Shown piece after piece: positions 1 through 8,448 of a stretch of DNA of 64,000 bases. Origin of the DNA: Paraburkholderia phenoliruptrix. GTDB lineage: Bacteria > Pseudomonadota > Gammaproteobacteria > Burkholderiales > Burkholderiaceae. The stretch covers positions 62,001 to 126,000 of the forward strand of contig NZ_JAEUAV010000003.1 of the NCBI RefSeq assembly GCF_019511605.1, read 5' to 3'. A program made the translations under genes and the position numbers. Under the pieces are notes generated by a model that was not told the DNA's origin, searched no databases, and worked only from the letters and a program-made list of their open reading frames with translations. Positions within the stretch are counted from its first letter, which is position 1, and each line of letters starts with the position of its first letter.

Positions 1-1077
1 CTGGATCGACTGGTTGTTCGCGAGCGGCGGGAAGGCCGGCGGCATACCGAGGCCGTTATCCGCGTGGCACTTCGCGCAGTTGTCAGCGTAGATTTTCTGA
101 CCTTGCTTCAACAGTTCGCCGCCGAATTTCTCCGACGTTTCGAGCTGCATCGGCTCAGGCGCCTCGCTCTTCTGCGGAATGGTCTTCAGGTACGTGGCCA
201 TTGCGTTGATGTCCGCATCGGTCATGTACTGCAGGCTGTTGTGGACCACTTCGGCCATCGGGCCGAATACTGCGCCGCGGTTGGACACGCCGGTCTTCAG
301 CAGGTCGGCGATGTCTTTGGTTTCCCAGTCGCCGAGGCCCGCTTCCTTGTTCGACGTGAGCGACGGTGCATACCAGTTCTGCAGCGGGATCAGACCGCCG
401 GCAAACGCTGCCGAGCTCACCGGACCGCCCATCGCGTTGATCGACGTATGGCACATGCCGCAATGGCCGAGACCTTCGATCAGGTACGCGCCGCGGTTCC
501 ATTCGACCGACTTGGTCGGATCCGGCTTGTATTCGCCTTCACGGAAGAACAGCGTGCGCCAGCCGATCAGCATGTTGCGCTGGTTGAACGGGAACTTGAG
601 CTCGTGCGGACGGCTCGGCACGGCAACCGGCGGGATGGAGCGCAGATACGCGTAGATTGCGTCCGAGTCGGCGCGCGTGACCTTCGTGTAGCTCGTGAAC
701 GGGAAGCCGGGGTAGAGCAGGCTGCCGTCTTTCGAGCGGCCGGTGTGCATGGCGCGGTAGAAGTCGTCCTGCGTCCATTTGCCGATGCCGTACTGGTCGT
801 CGGGCGTGATGTTCGGCGTGAACATGGTGCCGAACGGCGTGGCCATGGGCAGGCCGCCGGCAAACTGCTTGCCGCCGCGCACGGTATGGCAGGCGATACA
901 GTCGCCGGCACGGGCGAGGTACTCGCCCTTCTTCACGAGCGCAGCCTGGTCGGCGGGCGTTGCCGCCACGGCCGTACCGTTGTGCAGATTGTCGCCGCCG
1001 GACCACAGCACGGGGACGAGTGCAGCGGCCGCGACTACGACCACTGCCGAGAGGGCGAACAAAGACTTGCGTTTCAT
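1..1077 (-). CDS. Triheme c-type cytochrome, membrane-anchored dehydrogenase subunit type (partial)
   Basis: Read on the minus strand from an ATG at 1077, the frame is open to the window edge, giving 359 residues without a stop, so the C-terminus is missing. Residues 1-25 are a basic start followed by a hydrophobic stretch, a signal peptide or anchor. Three CXXCH heme sites are visible: CIACH at 60-64, CGMCH at 206-210 and CAKCH at 334-338. This spacing matches the triheme cytochrome subunits of membrane alcohol, gluconate and aldehyde dehydrogenases, which pass electrons to quinone or a terminal oxidase in the periplasm. It follows the cytochrome c4-like gene by 21 bp, so the two are probably cotranscribed. 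No dehydrogenase subunit is visible, so the substrate is unknown. Confidence 0.85.
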   Translation of the reverse strand, partial: MKRKSLFALSAVVVVAAAALVPVLWSGGDNLHNGTAVAATPADQAALVKKGEYLARAGDCIACHTVRGGKQFAGGLPMATPFGTMFTPNITPDDQYGIGKWTQDDFYRAMHTGRSKDGSLLYPGFPFTSYTKVTRADSDAIYAYLRSIPPVAVPSRPHELKFPFNQRNMLIGWRTLFFREGEYKPDPTKSVEWNRGAYLIEGLGHCGMCHTSINAMGGPVSSAAFAGGLIPLQNWYAPSLTSNKEAGLGDWETKDIADLLKTGVSNRGAVFGPMAEVVHNSLQYMTDADINAMATYLKTIPQKSEAPEPMQLETSEKFGGELLKQGQKIYADNCAKCHADNGLGMPPAFPPLANNQSIQ

Positions 1078-1098
1078 TTGAGTGTCTCTCCCGGTGCC

Positions 1099-1830
1099 TT
1101 ATTGCGGTTCGCTGCCGCAGGCAAGCGGAGTCTTCATCGAGCGGGCCGGAGCCGGCACGGGGTTTTGTGGAGCCTGTTGCGTGGAAAGCCAGGCAGCAAC
1201 CGCGTTCACGTCTTCGTCGGTGAGACGCGTGGCAATGGTGTGCATGCAATCAGGTGCGATGGCGTGACGCGTGCCCGAACGCCATGCGCCAAGCTGCGCG
1301 CTGATGTAGTCGGAGTGCAGACCGACCAGACCCGGAATGGCCGGTTCCATGCCCGTCAGGCCCTTGCCGTGGCAGGCTGCGCAGGCCGGAATCTGTTTCG
1401 ACGCGTCGCCGTTGAGCACAATCTGCTGGCCGCGCGCGAGCGTGGCCGACGAAACCGTCGGCTTGGCGGGCGCCGGATACGGCGGGCGTTGCTTCGAGAA
1501 GTACGTGGCGATCTGATGCAGATAGTCGTCGCTGAGATACGTGACGAGATAGTTCATGGGCGGATACTTGCGGCGCCCTTCGCGGAAATTCTGCAACTGG
1601 TTGTACAGATAGTCGGCCGGCTTGCCCGCGAGACGCGGGAAGTAGTCGTTGTCCGTACCTTGGCCGTGCGTGCCGTGGCAGGCCGTGCAACCTTGCACGC
1701 GCGCTTCCATCGTATCGGGGGCCTTCGGTTGAGTCTGCGCTTTCGCAGCGCTATAGACGCCCGCGGAGCCGATCAGCAGAAGGGCAAGCAACGGGCGGAA
1801 AATGCGTCTTGAAGACACGCGTAACTCCAT
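1099..1830 (-). CDS. Cytochrome c4-like diheme protein
   Basis: A 243-residue protein with a signal sequence (hydrophobic 11-28) and two class I cytochrome domains. The heme motifs are CTACH at 48-52 and CAACH at 150-154, each followed by a GKG or GTHG-type turn. Two tandem c domains with this spacing are typical of cytochrome c4, a periplasmic electron carrier to oxidases. The frame is open further upstream to 1902, but that stretch is arginine-rich and lacks a secretion signal, so the ATG at 1830 giving MELRVSS is preferred. The gene is first in a pair with the triheme cytochrome downstream, suggesting one electron-transfer chain. Confidence 0.85.
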   Translation of the reverse strand: MELRVSSRRIFRPLLALLLIGSAGVYSAAKAQTQPKAPDTMEARVQGCTACHGTHGQGTDNDYFPRLAGKPADYLYNQLQNFREGRRKYPPMNYLVTYLSDDYLHQIATYFSKQRPPYPAPAKPTVSSATLARGQQIVLNGDASKQIPACAACHGKGLTGMEPAIPGLVGLHSDYISAQLGAWRSGTRHAIAPDCMHTIATRLTDEDVNAVAAWLSTQQAPQNPVPAPARSMKTPLACGSEPQ

Positions 1831-2214
1831 CAAAATCGGGGACCTGACCGAACTTCGAGCGGCTCGGTGTGAAGGGCAGCCGGCGCTGCGGCGACGCAGC
1901 ATTCTATCATCGAAGGGTGATGATGACTATTTGCCGCATCGAGGGCGTTTGCGCTTGTCACAGACGTGCGACAGTTTGCCGCGCGTCGCGCTGCGGAACT
2001 GACCGCGCGTTTGTGACTTCTGCCGCGAGCACGGGCTCGCAAGCGCTATACCCGCCTCACTTTTGCGAGCGACGTTGAACCGACCCGCGCGTGAACCATC
2101 GAAGCGTACACTTCGGGGCGCGCTGGCTGCGCCTCGCGTGTTTTCGGCTCAGTGGTCAGTCGTCCTGCCGGGCCGCCAACCGCTCGTTTCCTCACCACCC
2201 GCTATCGGCCTTAC
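1831..2214. other. Divergent intergenic region between cytochrome genes and copC
   Basis: This 384-bp non-coding stretch separates divergent genes, so it must hold promoters for both. A small inverted repeat, ATCATC-N7-GATGAT, lies at 1906-1924. Next to it, on the minus strand, TAGAAT (1901-1906) could serve as a -10 element for the cytochrome pair. No clear -35 is visible, and I see no strong promoter for copC. Confidence 0.4.
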
Positions 2215-2592
2215 ATGAAGCTAATCCATTTTTCACGTCCGGCGCGGCTTTCTTCCGCGCTCGGCGCCGCGGCGCTGCTGTTCGCGTCGACGGCCTTCGC
2301 GCATGCGCATCTCGTATCGAGCGAGCCGGCTGCGAACGCCGAAGTCGCCGCCCCAGGCGAAGTCACGATTCATTTCACCGAGCCGCTCGAGCCGGCCTTC
2401 AGCAAGATCGCGCTGACCGACGCCAACGGCAAGCCGGCTGCTTCTGCCGCGTCCCAGGTCGACACTCATGACGCACGCGTCATGCATCTGCCGCTGCCGC
2501 AACTGGGCGCGGGCCGCTATGCGGTGAAATGGACTGCCGTCGCTACAGACGGTCATCGCACGCAAGGCGACTTTGCGTTCACAGTCAAATGA
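2215..2592 (+). CDS. copC: CopC-domain periplasmic copper-binding protein
   Basis: A 125-residue protein with a Sec signal peptide ending at AFA (27-29), so the predicted mature N-terminus is His30 (HAHLVSSEPAA). In CopC proteins the N-terminal histidine, together with a downstream Asp/His pair, binds Cu(II). The C-terminal DGHRTQG segment supplies that pair here. Size and the immunoglobulin-like beta pattern fit CopC. The frame is open 21 codons upstream, but the ATG at 2215 begins a normal signal peptide. The stop overlaps the copD start by 4 bp (ATGA), indicating translational coupling in a copper delivery or resistance unit. Confidence 0.9.
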   Translation: MKLIHFSRPARLSSALGAAALLFASTAFAHAHLVSSEPAANAEVAAPGEVTIHFTEPLEPAFSKIALTDANGKPAASAASQVDTHDARVMHLPLPQLGAGRYAVKWTAVATDGHRTQGDFAFTVK

Positions 2593-3518
2593 GCGTCGAC
2601 GGACTGTGGATCGGGCAGGTCGCCATGGCCGCGCTCATGAATATCGCCTTTGCGTTCGCCGTCGGTTCGGCCTTGCTCGGTGCGTGGCTTGCGAACGACG
2701 CCAAGGCAAAGATCGCACCCGCGCAACCGGCATGGTTGCGGGCGCAACGGTCACTGTTGACGGCGAGTATCGTGCTGGTGGTCGCGGACCTCGGTTGGCT
2801 GCTGTATCAGGCGGCGTCGATGAGCGGCGCCGCATTGCCAGCCGCGTTTGGCGTGGTGCCGACGGTGCTGTCGCAAACGCACGTCGGCTACGGCTGGAGC
2901 ATCGCGTTTGCCGGCGCATTGGTGCTGCTCGGCACGGCGCTGACGAGCCACGGCGGCATGCTGCGCAATGCATTGCTATGGCTGGCGGTGATCGCGATTG
3001 CGGCCGGCAAGGCGTCCCTCGGACATGCGTCGGACGACGGCCCCGCATCCGCGGCAATTGCGATGCAAACGCTGCATGTGCTGGTGACGAGCGTTTGGGG
3101 CGGCCTCGCGATCACTGCAGGACTTGCCGTGCTGCCGGCGCTGGGTGCGTCGACCGCACGCGGTGTGCTGATTCGCACGGCCACCCAGGTGTCGAACGTG
3201 TCCGTGGTCGCGGTAGGGCTCGTGCTGGTTTCGGGCGTGTTCAATGCGCTGCGCGGCTCCGGCGGCTCATTGCTTGCAATTGAGTCGAGTACGTGGGGCC
3301 ACGTTCTGATCCTGAAACTGTCGCTCGTTGTGCTTGCGCTGGTGCTCGGCGGACTGAACCGCTTCCTCGCGTTGCCGCGCCTGCGCCGCACGGCCTCCAC
3401 CATGGACGCGCATACCTTCGTCAACGTGCTCTACCTGGAGGCGCTGGCAATGATCGGCGTATTCATCGCCGCTGCGGTGCTGTCGCACAGCGTGCCGGCG
3501 TTCGCTGCGCTCGGCTGA
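2589..3518 (+). CDS. copD: CopD-domain inner-membrane copper protein
   Basis: A 309-residue polytopic membrane protein with about eight hydrophobic helices and conserved histidines in helices (for example GHASDDG and the MQTLHVLVTSVWGG segment), as expected for CopD, which acts with CopC in copper uptake across the inner membrane. The ATG at 2589 overlaps the copC stop in an ATGA arrangement. The final helix ends FIAAAVLSHSVPA, a segment typical of the family. The frame extends upstream inside copC, but the overlap start is far more plausible. No cytochrome or other copper gene follows. Confidence 0.88.
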   Translation: MSVDGLWIGQVAMAALMNIAFAFAVGSALLGAWLANDAKAKIAPAQPAWLRAQRSLLTASIVLVVADLGWLLYQAASMSGAALPAAFGVVPTVLSQTHVGYGWSIAFAGALVLLGTALTSHGGMLRNALLWLAVIAIAAGKASLGHASDDGPASAAIAMQTLHVLVTSVWGGLAITAGLAVLPALGASTARGVLIRTATQVSNVSVVAVGLVLVSGVFNALRGSGGSLLAIESSTWGHVLILKLSLVVLALVLGGLNRFLALPRLRRTASTMDAHTFVNVLYLEALAMIGVFIAAAVLSHSVPAFAALG

Positions 3519-3610
3519 GTGCAGTGCTGCAGCGGCGGCGCGCTCCCGCCGGGTCTGGCGATGGCGCGCCTCGTCGTGCTGCCGCAAGCGCTGTGGCCGG
3601 CTCGTCGCAT

Positions 3611-3641
3611 AAAAAAGCGCCGCACAGTCAACGCGCGGCGC
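3611..3641 (-). terminator. Rho-independent terminator (minus strand)
   Basis: GCGCCGC at 3617-3623 pairs with GCGGCGC at 3635-3641. On the minus strand the stem is followed by six T residues (3616-3611). It lies 43 bp beyond the stop of the DUF2158-like gene and would end that two-gene minus-strand transcript. Confidence 0.8.
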
Positions 3642-3683
3642 AATACACACGGTCGCCTGACGAGCTGGTCAGCGAAGCCGCTA

Positions 3684-3962
3684 CTACCCGGTCGACGACA
3701 TACGGCAGCCTGGCCGCGCCGGTTCCAGTGTCTCCTCGGGAAACATTTCCTGCAGCAGTTCGCCGGTATGGCTGAACCACTGGCAGATCAGCCAGTTGCC
3801 TGACGCGAACAGCACCGGACCGCGCCATGTGACGGTCATCGGGCACCCGCCGGACTTCAGGCTCAGCACGTCGCCTACACGGTATGCAGATTCAACGGGC
3901 CGTGCTGCGCGCGAACTGTGTGTGGCCGACATGTTCAGCAGCCGGCTGCGTGACCCGCTCAT
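3684..3962 (-). CDS. Small DUF2158 (YodC-like) protein
   Basis: A 92-residue protein with the core RVGDVLSLKSGGCPMTV followed by a W-x-C-x-W segment (NWLICQWF) and an acidic FPEETLEP tail. This pattern matches DUF2158/YodC, small cytosolic proteins of unknown function. Two starts are possible: ATG at 3962, whose ATGA overlaps the stop of the upstream membrane-protein gene, and ATG at 3932, which gives an 82-residue protein closer to the usual family length. The overlap suggests translational coupling, so 3962 is listed. The function is not known. Confidence 0.7.
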   Translation of the reverse strand: MSGSRSRLLNMSATHSSRAARPVESAYRVGDVLSLKSGGCPMTVTWRGPVLFASGNWLICQWFSHTGELLQEMFPEETLEPARPGCRMSSTG

Positions 3963-4261
3963 TCCAGCCCCAGCCGATGGCCGAGAATCGGCGCGCAAAA
4001 GAGTGCGATCGCGCAGCCGGCCGCCTTGCCTTCGAGTTCGGCTGCCGCTGCGTGCGCGCCGTAGACATGCGCGAGCAGATCGAAGAGTTGCGGGATGCAA
4101 TAGATGACGGCCGCCACCACGAACCACTTCTCGATGGCTGCAATGCGCCAGCCGCGCTCGTACGCGAGCGCCGCGCCGATGATGCGCAGCACGCCGAACA
4201 GCACGAGCGCGCCGACCGCCGCCTGTTCCCGCAACAGATAATCCGGAATGAATTCGCCCAT
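3959..4261 (-). CDS. Small integral membrane protein, function unknown
   Basis: A 100-residue protein with about three hydrophobic segments (AAVGALVLFGVLRIIGAALA, WFVVAAVIYCIPQLFDLLAHVYG and a C-terminal AIALFCAPILG). The ATG at 4261 is preceded by AGGGGC at suitable spacing. A further in-frame ATG exists at 4294 without a clear ribosome site. Its stop overlaps the start of the DUF2158-like gene by 4 bp, so the two are probably translated together. I do not recognise the family. GC-rich codon use and the coupled arrangement argue that it is real. Confidence 0.6.
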   Translation of the reverse strand: MGEFIPDYLLREQAAVGALVLFGVLRIIGAALAYERGWRIAAIEKWFVVAAVIYCIPQLFDLLAHVYGAHAAAAELEGKAAGCAIALFCAPILGHRLGLE

Positions 4262-4707
4262 GAAAGCCCCTGATACATTCGTCTTTGGGTGCATTTCAGC
4301 AAGGAGTGGGCCATGTATCTGTCTGCTGGCGAACGAAGTCCTGAGAGCTTTTGTCGACGGGCATTGGCCCGGCGCAGGGCAGGTCGTTGCGTGAAGTGGG
4401 GAGGTCCCGCTTGCGCGATAGGGCGTGGGCGTTACGTTACCCGGAGAGAAATGCGCGTCATGTCACCGTAACGCGTGGATGCGTCGCGGGAATTATTCAG
4501 GTGCGGATGCGTAAACAAAACGCCGCACGCAGGCGGCGTCAGTGAGCCGAGCGACCCCGCACCGGCGGCGCGACTAAGCGGGTCGGGCCACTAGGGCGCT
4601 CGGCAAGCAACGTTGGCAGGCGAGTTCGCCACACAACTTTTGCGAAACTTTGGCAAGCCAGTCCACCGACCGTTGCAGCCCACCGCCTCACCGGGAAGCC
4701 GTCCCGC
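4262..4707. other. Long intergenic region
   Basis: This 446-bp stretch has no convincing gene. It contains the minus-strand terminator at 4512-4539 and must hold the promoter for the small membrane-protein gene. The part at 4541-4707 looks structurally GC-rich, but I could not fold it into a tRNA or a known RNA. Confidence 0.4.
4512..4539 (-). terminator. Rho-independent terminator for dgoD
   Basis: ACGCCGC at 4520-4526 and GCGGCGT at 4533-4539 form a 7-bp stem with a 6-nt loop. Read on the minus strand, the stem is followed by TTTTGTTT. It is about 170 bp downstream of the dgoD stop. Confidence 0.7.
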
Positions 4708-5856
4708 TTACCACTCGGCCACGCTTCCATCCGCGTGACGCCACACGGGGTTGCGCCAGCGGTGACCGATCTTCGCCATCTCGCGCACTTTTTCTTCGTT
4801 CACTTCGATGCCGAGGCCCGGGCCCTGCGGAATCGAGACGAAGCCGTCCTCGTACTTGAAGACTTCCGGATTCTTGATGTAGTCGAGCAGGTCGTTGCCC
4901 TGGTTGTAGTGAATCCCCAGGCTCTGTTCCTGAATGAATGCGTTGTAGCTCACCGCGTCGATCTGCAGGCAGGTGGCAAGCGCAATCGGGCCGAGCGGGC
5001 AATGCAGCGCGAGGGCCACGTCGTAGGCTTCGGCCATCGACGCGATCTTGCGGCACTCGGTAATTCCGCCGGCATGCGACGCGTCCGGCTGAATAATATC
5101 GACGTAACCGCCTGACAGAATGTGCTTGAAGTCCCAACGCGAATAGAGACGCTCGCCCAGTGCGATAGGCGTATTGGTCTGGTTGACGATGTCGCGCAGC
5201 GCTTCGGCATTTTCCGACAGCACCGGTTCTTCGATGAAAAGCAGCTTGTACGGGTCCAGTTCTTTTGCCAGCACCTTGGCCATCGGCTTGTGCACGCGGC
5301 CGTGAAAGTCCACGCCGATGCCGATGTCTGGCCCGACCGCCTCACGCACCGCGGCCACGTTGTTGATGACACCCTGCACCTTGTCGAAGGTGTCGATGAT
5401 CTGCAGTTCTTCCGAACCGTTCATCTTCACGGCCTTGAAGCCACGCTCGACCACCGCACGCGCGTTGTTTGCGACGTCGCTCGGACGGTCGCCGCCGATC
5501 CACGAGTACACCTTGATGCGCTCGCGCACCTGACCGCCGAGCAGCGCATGGACCGGCACACCGTGATGCTTGCCCTTGATGTCCCACAGCGCCTGGTCCA
5601 CGCCGGCAATTGCGCTCATGGTGATCGGGCCGCCGCGGTAGAAGCCTGCACGGTACATCACCTGCCAATGGTCTTCGATCAGAAGCGGGTCTTTGCCGAT
5701 CAGATAGTCCGACAGTTCTTCGACGGCTGCGGCCACCGTATGCGCGCGCCCCTCGACCACCGGCTCGCCCCAGCCGACGATGCCTTCGTCCGTTTCGATC
5801 TTGAGGAAGCACCAGCGCGGCGGAACGATGAAGGTTTCGAGCTTGGTGATTTTCAT
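4708..5856 (-). CDS. dgoD: D-galactonate dehydratase
   Basis: A 382-residue enolase-superfamily enzyme, the same length as E. coli DgoD and clearly similar to it along its full length. It dehydrates D-galactonate to 2-keto-3-deoxygalactonate in the DeLey-Doudoroff pathway. The Mg2+ ligands Asp183 (in DFHGR), Glu209 (in FIEEP) and Glu235 (in LGER) are present, as are catalytic His185 and His285. The start [15 protein letters not shown] matches the family; the frame is open 15 codons upstream. No other dgo gene is adjacent here. A divergent GntR/FCD regulator and a perfect palindrome lie upstream, as expected for galactonate-responsive repression. Confidence 0.95.
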   Translation of the reverse strand: MKITKLETFIVPPRWCFLKIETDEGIVGWGEPVVEGRAHTVAAAVEELSDYLIGKDPLLIEDHWQVMYRAGFYRGGPITMSAIAGVDQALWDIKGKHHGVPVHALLGGQVRERIKVYSWIGGDRPSDVANNARAVVERGFKAVKMNGSEELQIIDTFDKVQGVINNVAAVREAVGPDIGIGVDFHGRVHKPMAKVLAKELDPYKLLFIEEPVLSENAEALRDIVNQTNTPIALGERLYSRWDFKHILSGGYVDIIQPDASHAGGITECRKIASMAEAYDVALALHCPLGPIALATCLQIDAVSYNAFIQEQSLGIHYNQGNDLLDYIKNPEVFKYEDGFVSIPQGPGLGIEVNEEKVREMAKIGHRWRNPVWRHADGSVAEW

Positions 5857-5909
5857 GGCGTGTGTCTCCAGTCGCATGCGGGAATATTCGAGGCTTCCCA
5901 TGCTACAAC

Positions 5910-5939
5910 AAAGCGCTTTAAAGTACTATTAATAGTACT
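5910..5939. promoter_or_regulatory. Palindromic operator between dgoD and gntR
   Basis: AGTACTATTAATAGTACT (5922-5939) is a perfect 18-bp palindrome, and a second perfect palindrome AAAGCGCTTT lies just beside it at 5910-5919. They sit between the divergent dgoD and regulator genes. FCD-type GntR proteins bind inverted repeats with GT and AC half-sites, and the long palindrome has GTAC in each arm. It is 13 bp from the regulator start and 66 bp from the dgoD start, so it could repress both. That role is inferred. Confidence 0.65.
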
Positions 5940-5951
5940 ATTTGCCACATA

Positions 5952-6659
5952 TTGAGCGGTGCGACCGCGAGGAGAGAAGCTATTCAGCACGATCTGCATG
6001 GGCGCGTCGCCCATCTGCTGGCAACCGCGATCTTGCGCGGCGACTACGCGCCCGAGTCGATTTTGCCGCGCGAGGCGGAGTTGATGGACGCGTTCGGCGT
6101 AAGCCGCACGGTCTTGCGCGAGGCGCTGCGCACGCTCACGTCCAAGGGGCTGATCGAATCCAGGCCGCGGGTCGGCACGCGCGTGCGGCCACGGCACGCG
6201 TGGAATCTGCTGGATGCCGATGTGCTCGACTGGTACTCGCGCGTCGCCGAGCCCATGCAGTTCGCGCTCAAGCTGCAGGAAATGCGCGAAATGATCGAGC
6301 CGTATGCCGCGGGTCTCGCGGCGGCCTCGTACTCGGAGAAAACCTTTAGCGCGCTGGCGGATGCCCACGCGGCAATGGCGGCCGCGCGCAATGTCGACGA
6401 ATGGGTGCGCGCCGATCTGCAATTCCACCTGAGCGTGTTGATTGCATGCAGCAACGAGTTGCTGATTCCGCTTGGCACGCTGATCGAGCGTACGCTCGAG
6501 GCGCAGCTTCGGTTGAATGCGAAACGCGCAGACGTCTTCAACGCGTCGCTTGCCGAGCATACGGCCGTGTTCGAAGCAATTCGCGAGCGTGACGCCGCCG
6601 CAGCGCGCGATGCGATGGCGCGCCTGCTTGGCGTCACGCGCGGGCGGATCGAGGGCTGA
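5952..6659 (+). CDS. GntR/FadR-family (FCD) regulator, probably DgoR-like
   Basis: A 235-residue regulator with an N-terminal winged helix-turn-helix (residues 15-80, ILPREAELMDAFGVSRTVLREALRTL) and a C-terminal FCD ligand domain. The D-x3-H pair in ADLQFH and a later His (AEHTAVF) look like the metal-binding set of FCD domains. It is divergent from dgoD, so galactonate or a derivative is the likely inducer. No ATG is available: the frame opens at 5922 after a TAA, and TTG at 5952 is the only reasonable start. Its stop directly abuts the stop of the convergent exporter gene. Confidence 0.85.
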   Translation: MSGATARREAIQHDLHGRVAHLLATAILRGDYAPESILPREAELMDAFGVSRTVLREALRTLTSKGLIESRPRVGTRVRPRHAWNLLDADVLDWYSRVAEPMQFALKLQEMREMIEPYAAGLAAASYSEKTFSALADAHAAMAAARNVDEWVRADLQFHLSVLIACSNELLIPLGTLIERTLEAQLRLNAKRADVFNASLAEHTAVFEAIRERDAAAARDAMARLLGVTRGRIEG

Positions 6660-8201
6660 TCAATCCATTGCGGCATGCGCTGCAGACGCGTCGTGCGATC
6701 TGCCGGCCGGGCGGATCAGAAGCAGCAGCGGAATGACGAGCAGCGTCGCGGCGAACATCAGCTTGAAGTCGTTCAGATAGGCAATCATCGACGCCTGCTG
6801 CGTGATCGACGCGTTCAACGCCGCCATCCCTTCGGCCGGAGCGCTGCCGAGCATTGGCTGGATCGCGGGGTTGAAGGGCGTGATGTTGGCCGCGAGGTCC
6901 GCATGCGAGACTTGCGTGTTGCGCGTCATCAGCGTCTGCACGATTGAAATGCCGATACTGCTGCCGATGTTGCGCATCAGGCTGTACGTGGCCGTGCCGT
7001 CCGCACGCAGTTGCGGCGCGAGCGTCGAGAACGTCAACGCGCTCAGCGGCACGAACACGAGACCGAGCCCGAACCCCTGGATCACGCCGGGCCACACGAT
7101 GTCCGACGCCGACAACACGATCGTGTAGTGCATCATCTGCCATAGCGCGAGCGCCGAGATCAGGAAGCCGGCGAGCAGCATCAGCCGCGCGTCGATTCGC
7201 TTCAGCAGCCGGCCGGCGAACAGCATCGCCACCATGGTGCCCGCGCCGCTCGGCGCGGTGACGAGCCCGGTGGTCGCAACCGGATAGTTCATCAGGTTTT
7301 GCAGCATCGGCGGAAGCAGCGCGCGCGTCGCATACATGACCGCGCCGATCACGAAGATGAAAAACGTGCCCGTGGTAAAGTTCGGATCCCTCAGCAATTC
7401 GTATTTGAAAAACGACGTCTTGCCGACCGTTGCCGTATGCACGAGAAAGAACGCGAAGCTGATCGCGGCGATCAACGCCTCCAGCACGATCTCATGCGAA
7501 CCGAACCAGTCCAGCTGCTCGCCCCGGTCCAGCATCGCCTGAAGCGCGCCGATTGCAAGACCCAGCGTGGCGAAGCCGAAGGCGTCGAATTTTGCGTCGG
7601 GTTTGGGGGCTCGCGAAGGCAGGAACGTCGCCACGCCGAACAGCGCGAACGCGCCAATCGGCACATTGATGAAGAAGACCCAGCGCCAGTTGTAGCTGTC
7701 GGTGAGCCAGCCGCCTAGCGTGGGGCCGAGAATCGGGCCGACCATCACGCCCATGCCCCACACGGCCATTGCCTGGCCCTGCTTCTCGCGCGGATTGATG
7801 TCGAGCAGGATGGACTGCGACAGCGGCACGAGCGACGCCCCGAAAACACCTTGCAGCAAACGCGACGCGACGATCTGCGTGAGCGTCTCGGACAAGCCGC
7901 ATAACGCAGACGCCAGCGTGAAGCCGCCGATCGCGATGATCAGCAGGCGCTTGACGCTCAGCCGGTCGGACAGCCAGCCGGTCAGCGGTGTCGCGATAGC
8001 CGCCGCGACGATATAGGACGTCAGCACCCAGGTGATCTCGTCCTGCGACGCCGACAGGGTGCCTTGCATGTGCGGCAACGCCACGTTGGCGATCGTGCTG
8101 TCGAGCGTCTGGATCAGCGTCGCGAGCATGATCGAGATGGTGATCATCGGCCGGTTCAGCGGCGCGGCGGCGCCGCTCGAAGGCGAAGAGGCGGAGGGCA
8201 T
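6660..8201 (-). CDS. EmrB/QacA-type drug exporter (DHA2, 14 TM)
   Basis: A 513-residue major facilitator of the DHA2 family. It has the D1 motif LDSTIANVALPHM in the first helix, the motif-A loop GWLSDRLSVKR, and motif C GVMVGPILGPTLGGWL, which marks drug:H+ antiporters. The length and number of hydrophobic segments fit 14 helices, as in EmrB. No EmrA-like membrane fusion protein is adjacent, so it may act alone or with a partner elsewhere. It is divergent from a MarR regulator with a palindrome at its likely promoter, the usual arrangement for efflux induced by toxic compounds. Confidence 0.9.
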   Translation of the reverse strand: MPSASSPSSGAAAPLNRPMITISIMLATLIQTLDSTIANVALPHMQGTLSASQDEITWVLTSYIVAAAIATPLTGWLSDRLSVKRLLIIAIGGFTLASALCGLSETLTQIVASRLLQGVFGASLVPLSQSILLDINPREKQGQAMAVWGMGVMVGPILGPTLGGWLTDSYNWRWVFFINVPIGAFALFGVATFLPSRAPKPDAKFDAFGFATLGLAIGALQAMLDRGEQLDWFGSHEIVLEALIAAISFAFFLVHTATVGKTSFFKYELLRDPNFTTGTFFIFVIGAVMYATRALLPPMLQNLMNYPVATTGLVTAPSGAGTMVAMLFAGRLLKRIDARLMLLAGFLISALALWQMMHYTIVLSASDIVWPGVIQGFGLGLVFVPLSALTFSTLAPQLRADGTATYSLMRNIGSSIGISIVQTLMTRNTQVSHADLAANITPFNPAIQPMLGSAPAEGMAALNASITQQASMIAYLNDFKLMFAATLLVIPLLLLIRPAGRSHDASAAHAAMD

Positions 8202-8223
8202 GGCTCTGTCGGCGTGTCAATAG

Positions 8224-8240
8224 TAAGCATGCTTATCATA
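8224..8240 (-). promoter_or_regulatory. emrB-type promoter -10 with overlapping MarR-like palindrome
   Basis: TAAGCATGCTTA (8224-8235) is a perfect 12-bp palindrome that overlaps a good minus-strand -10, TATGAT (8240-8235). Transcription from it would begin inside the palindrome, 23-34 bp upstream of the exporter ATG. MarR proteins bind AT-rich palindromes of this kind, so this is the likely operator for the divergent regulator. The -35 is weak. Confidence 0.6.
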
Positions 8241-8436
8241 TCGGACGCGTCGGCCCGTTCGCATCGGGAATTATGCGGACGTTGAGGAGGCCGCTGGTGG
8301 GGCGGCGGGGTGTGGCTTGACGCTGACGGGGCCGGCCTTGATCGATTGGAGGGGATCAGATTTGAGCGGACGGAAGTGGCGCCAAGGCTCTGCTGGGCAG
8401 GGCTCTCGCACGGCTCGGCTTTGCGACGCGCTTTCG

Positions 8437-8442
8437 TATAAT
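8437..8442 (+). promoter_or_regulatory. Consensus -10 hexamer directly before the marR-family start
   Basis: TATAAT at 8437-8442 is followed after 6 bases by the ATG at 8449. The expected transcription start falls at the start codon itself, and no Shine-Dalgarno sequence is present. The -35 region is poor. Confidence 0.5.
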
Positions 8443-8448
8443 CGGCGC

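Noticed and set aside
4541..4707. A possible tRNA or structured RNA before dgoD
   Set aside because: The stretch has GC-rich stems but no T-arm motif, no cloverleaf and no CCA end.
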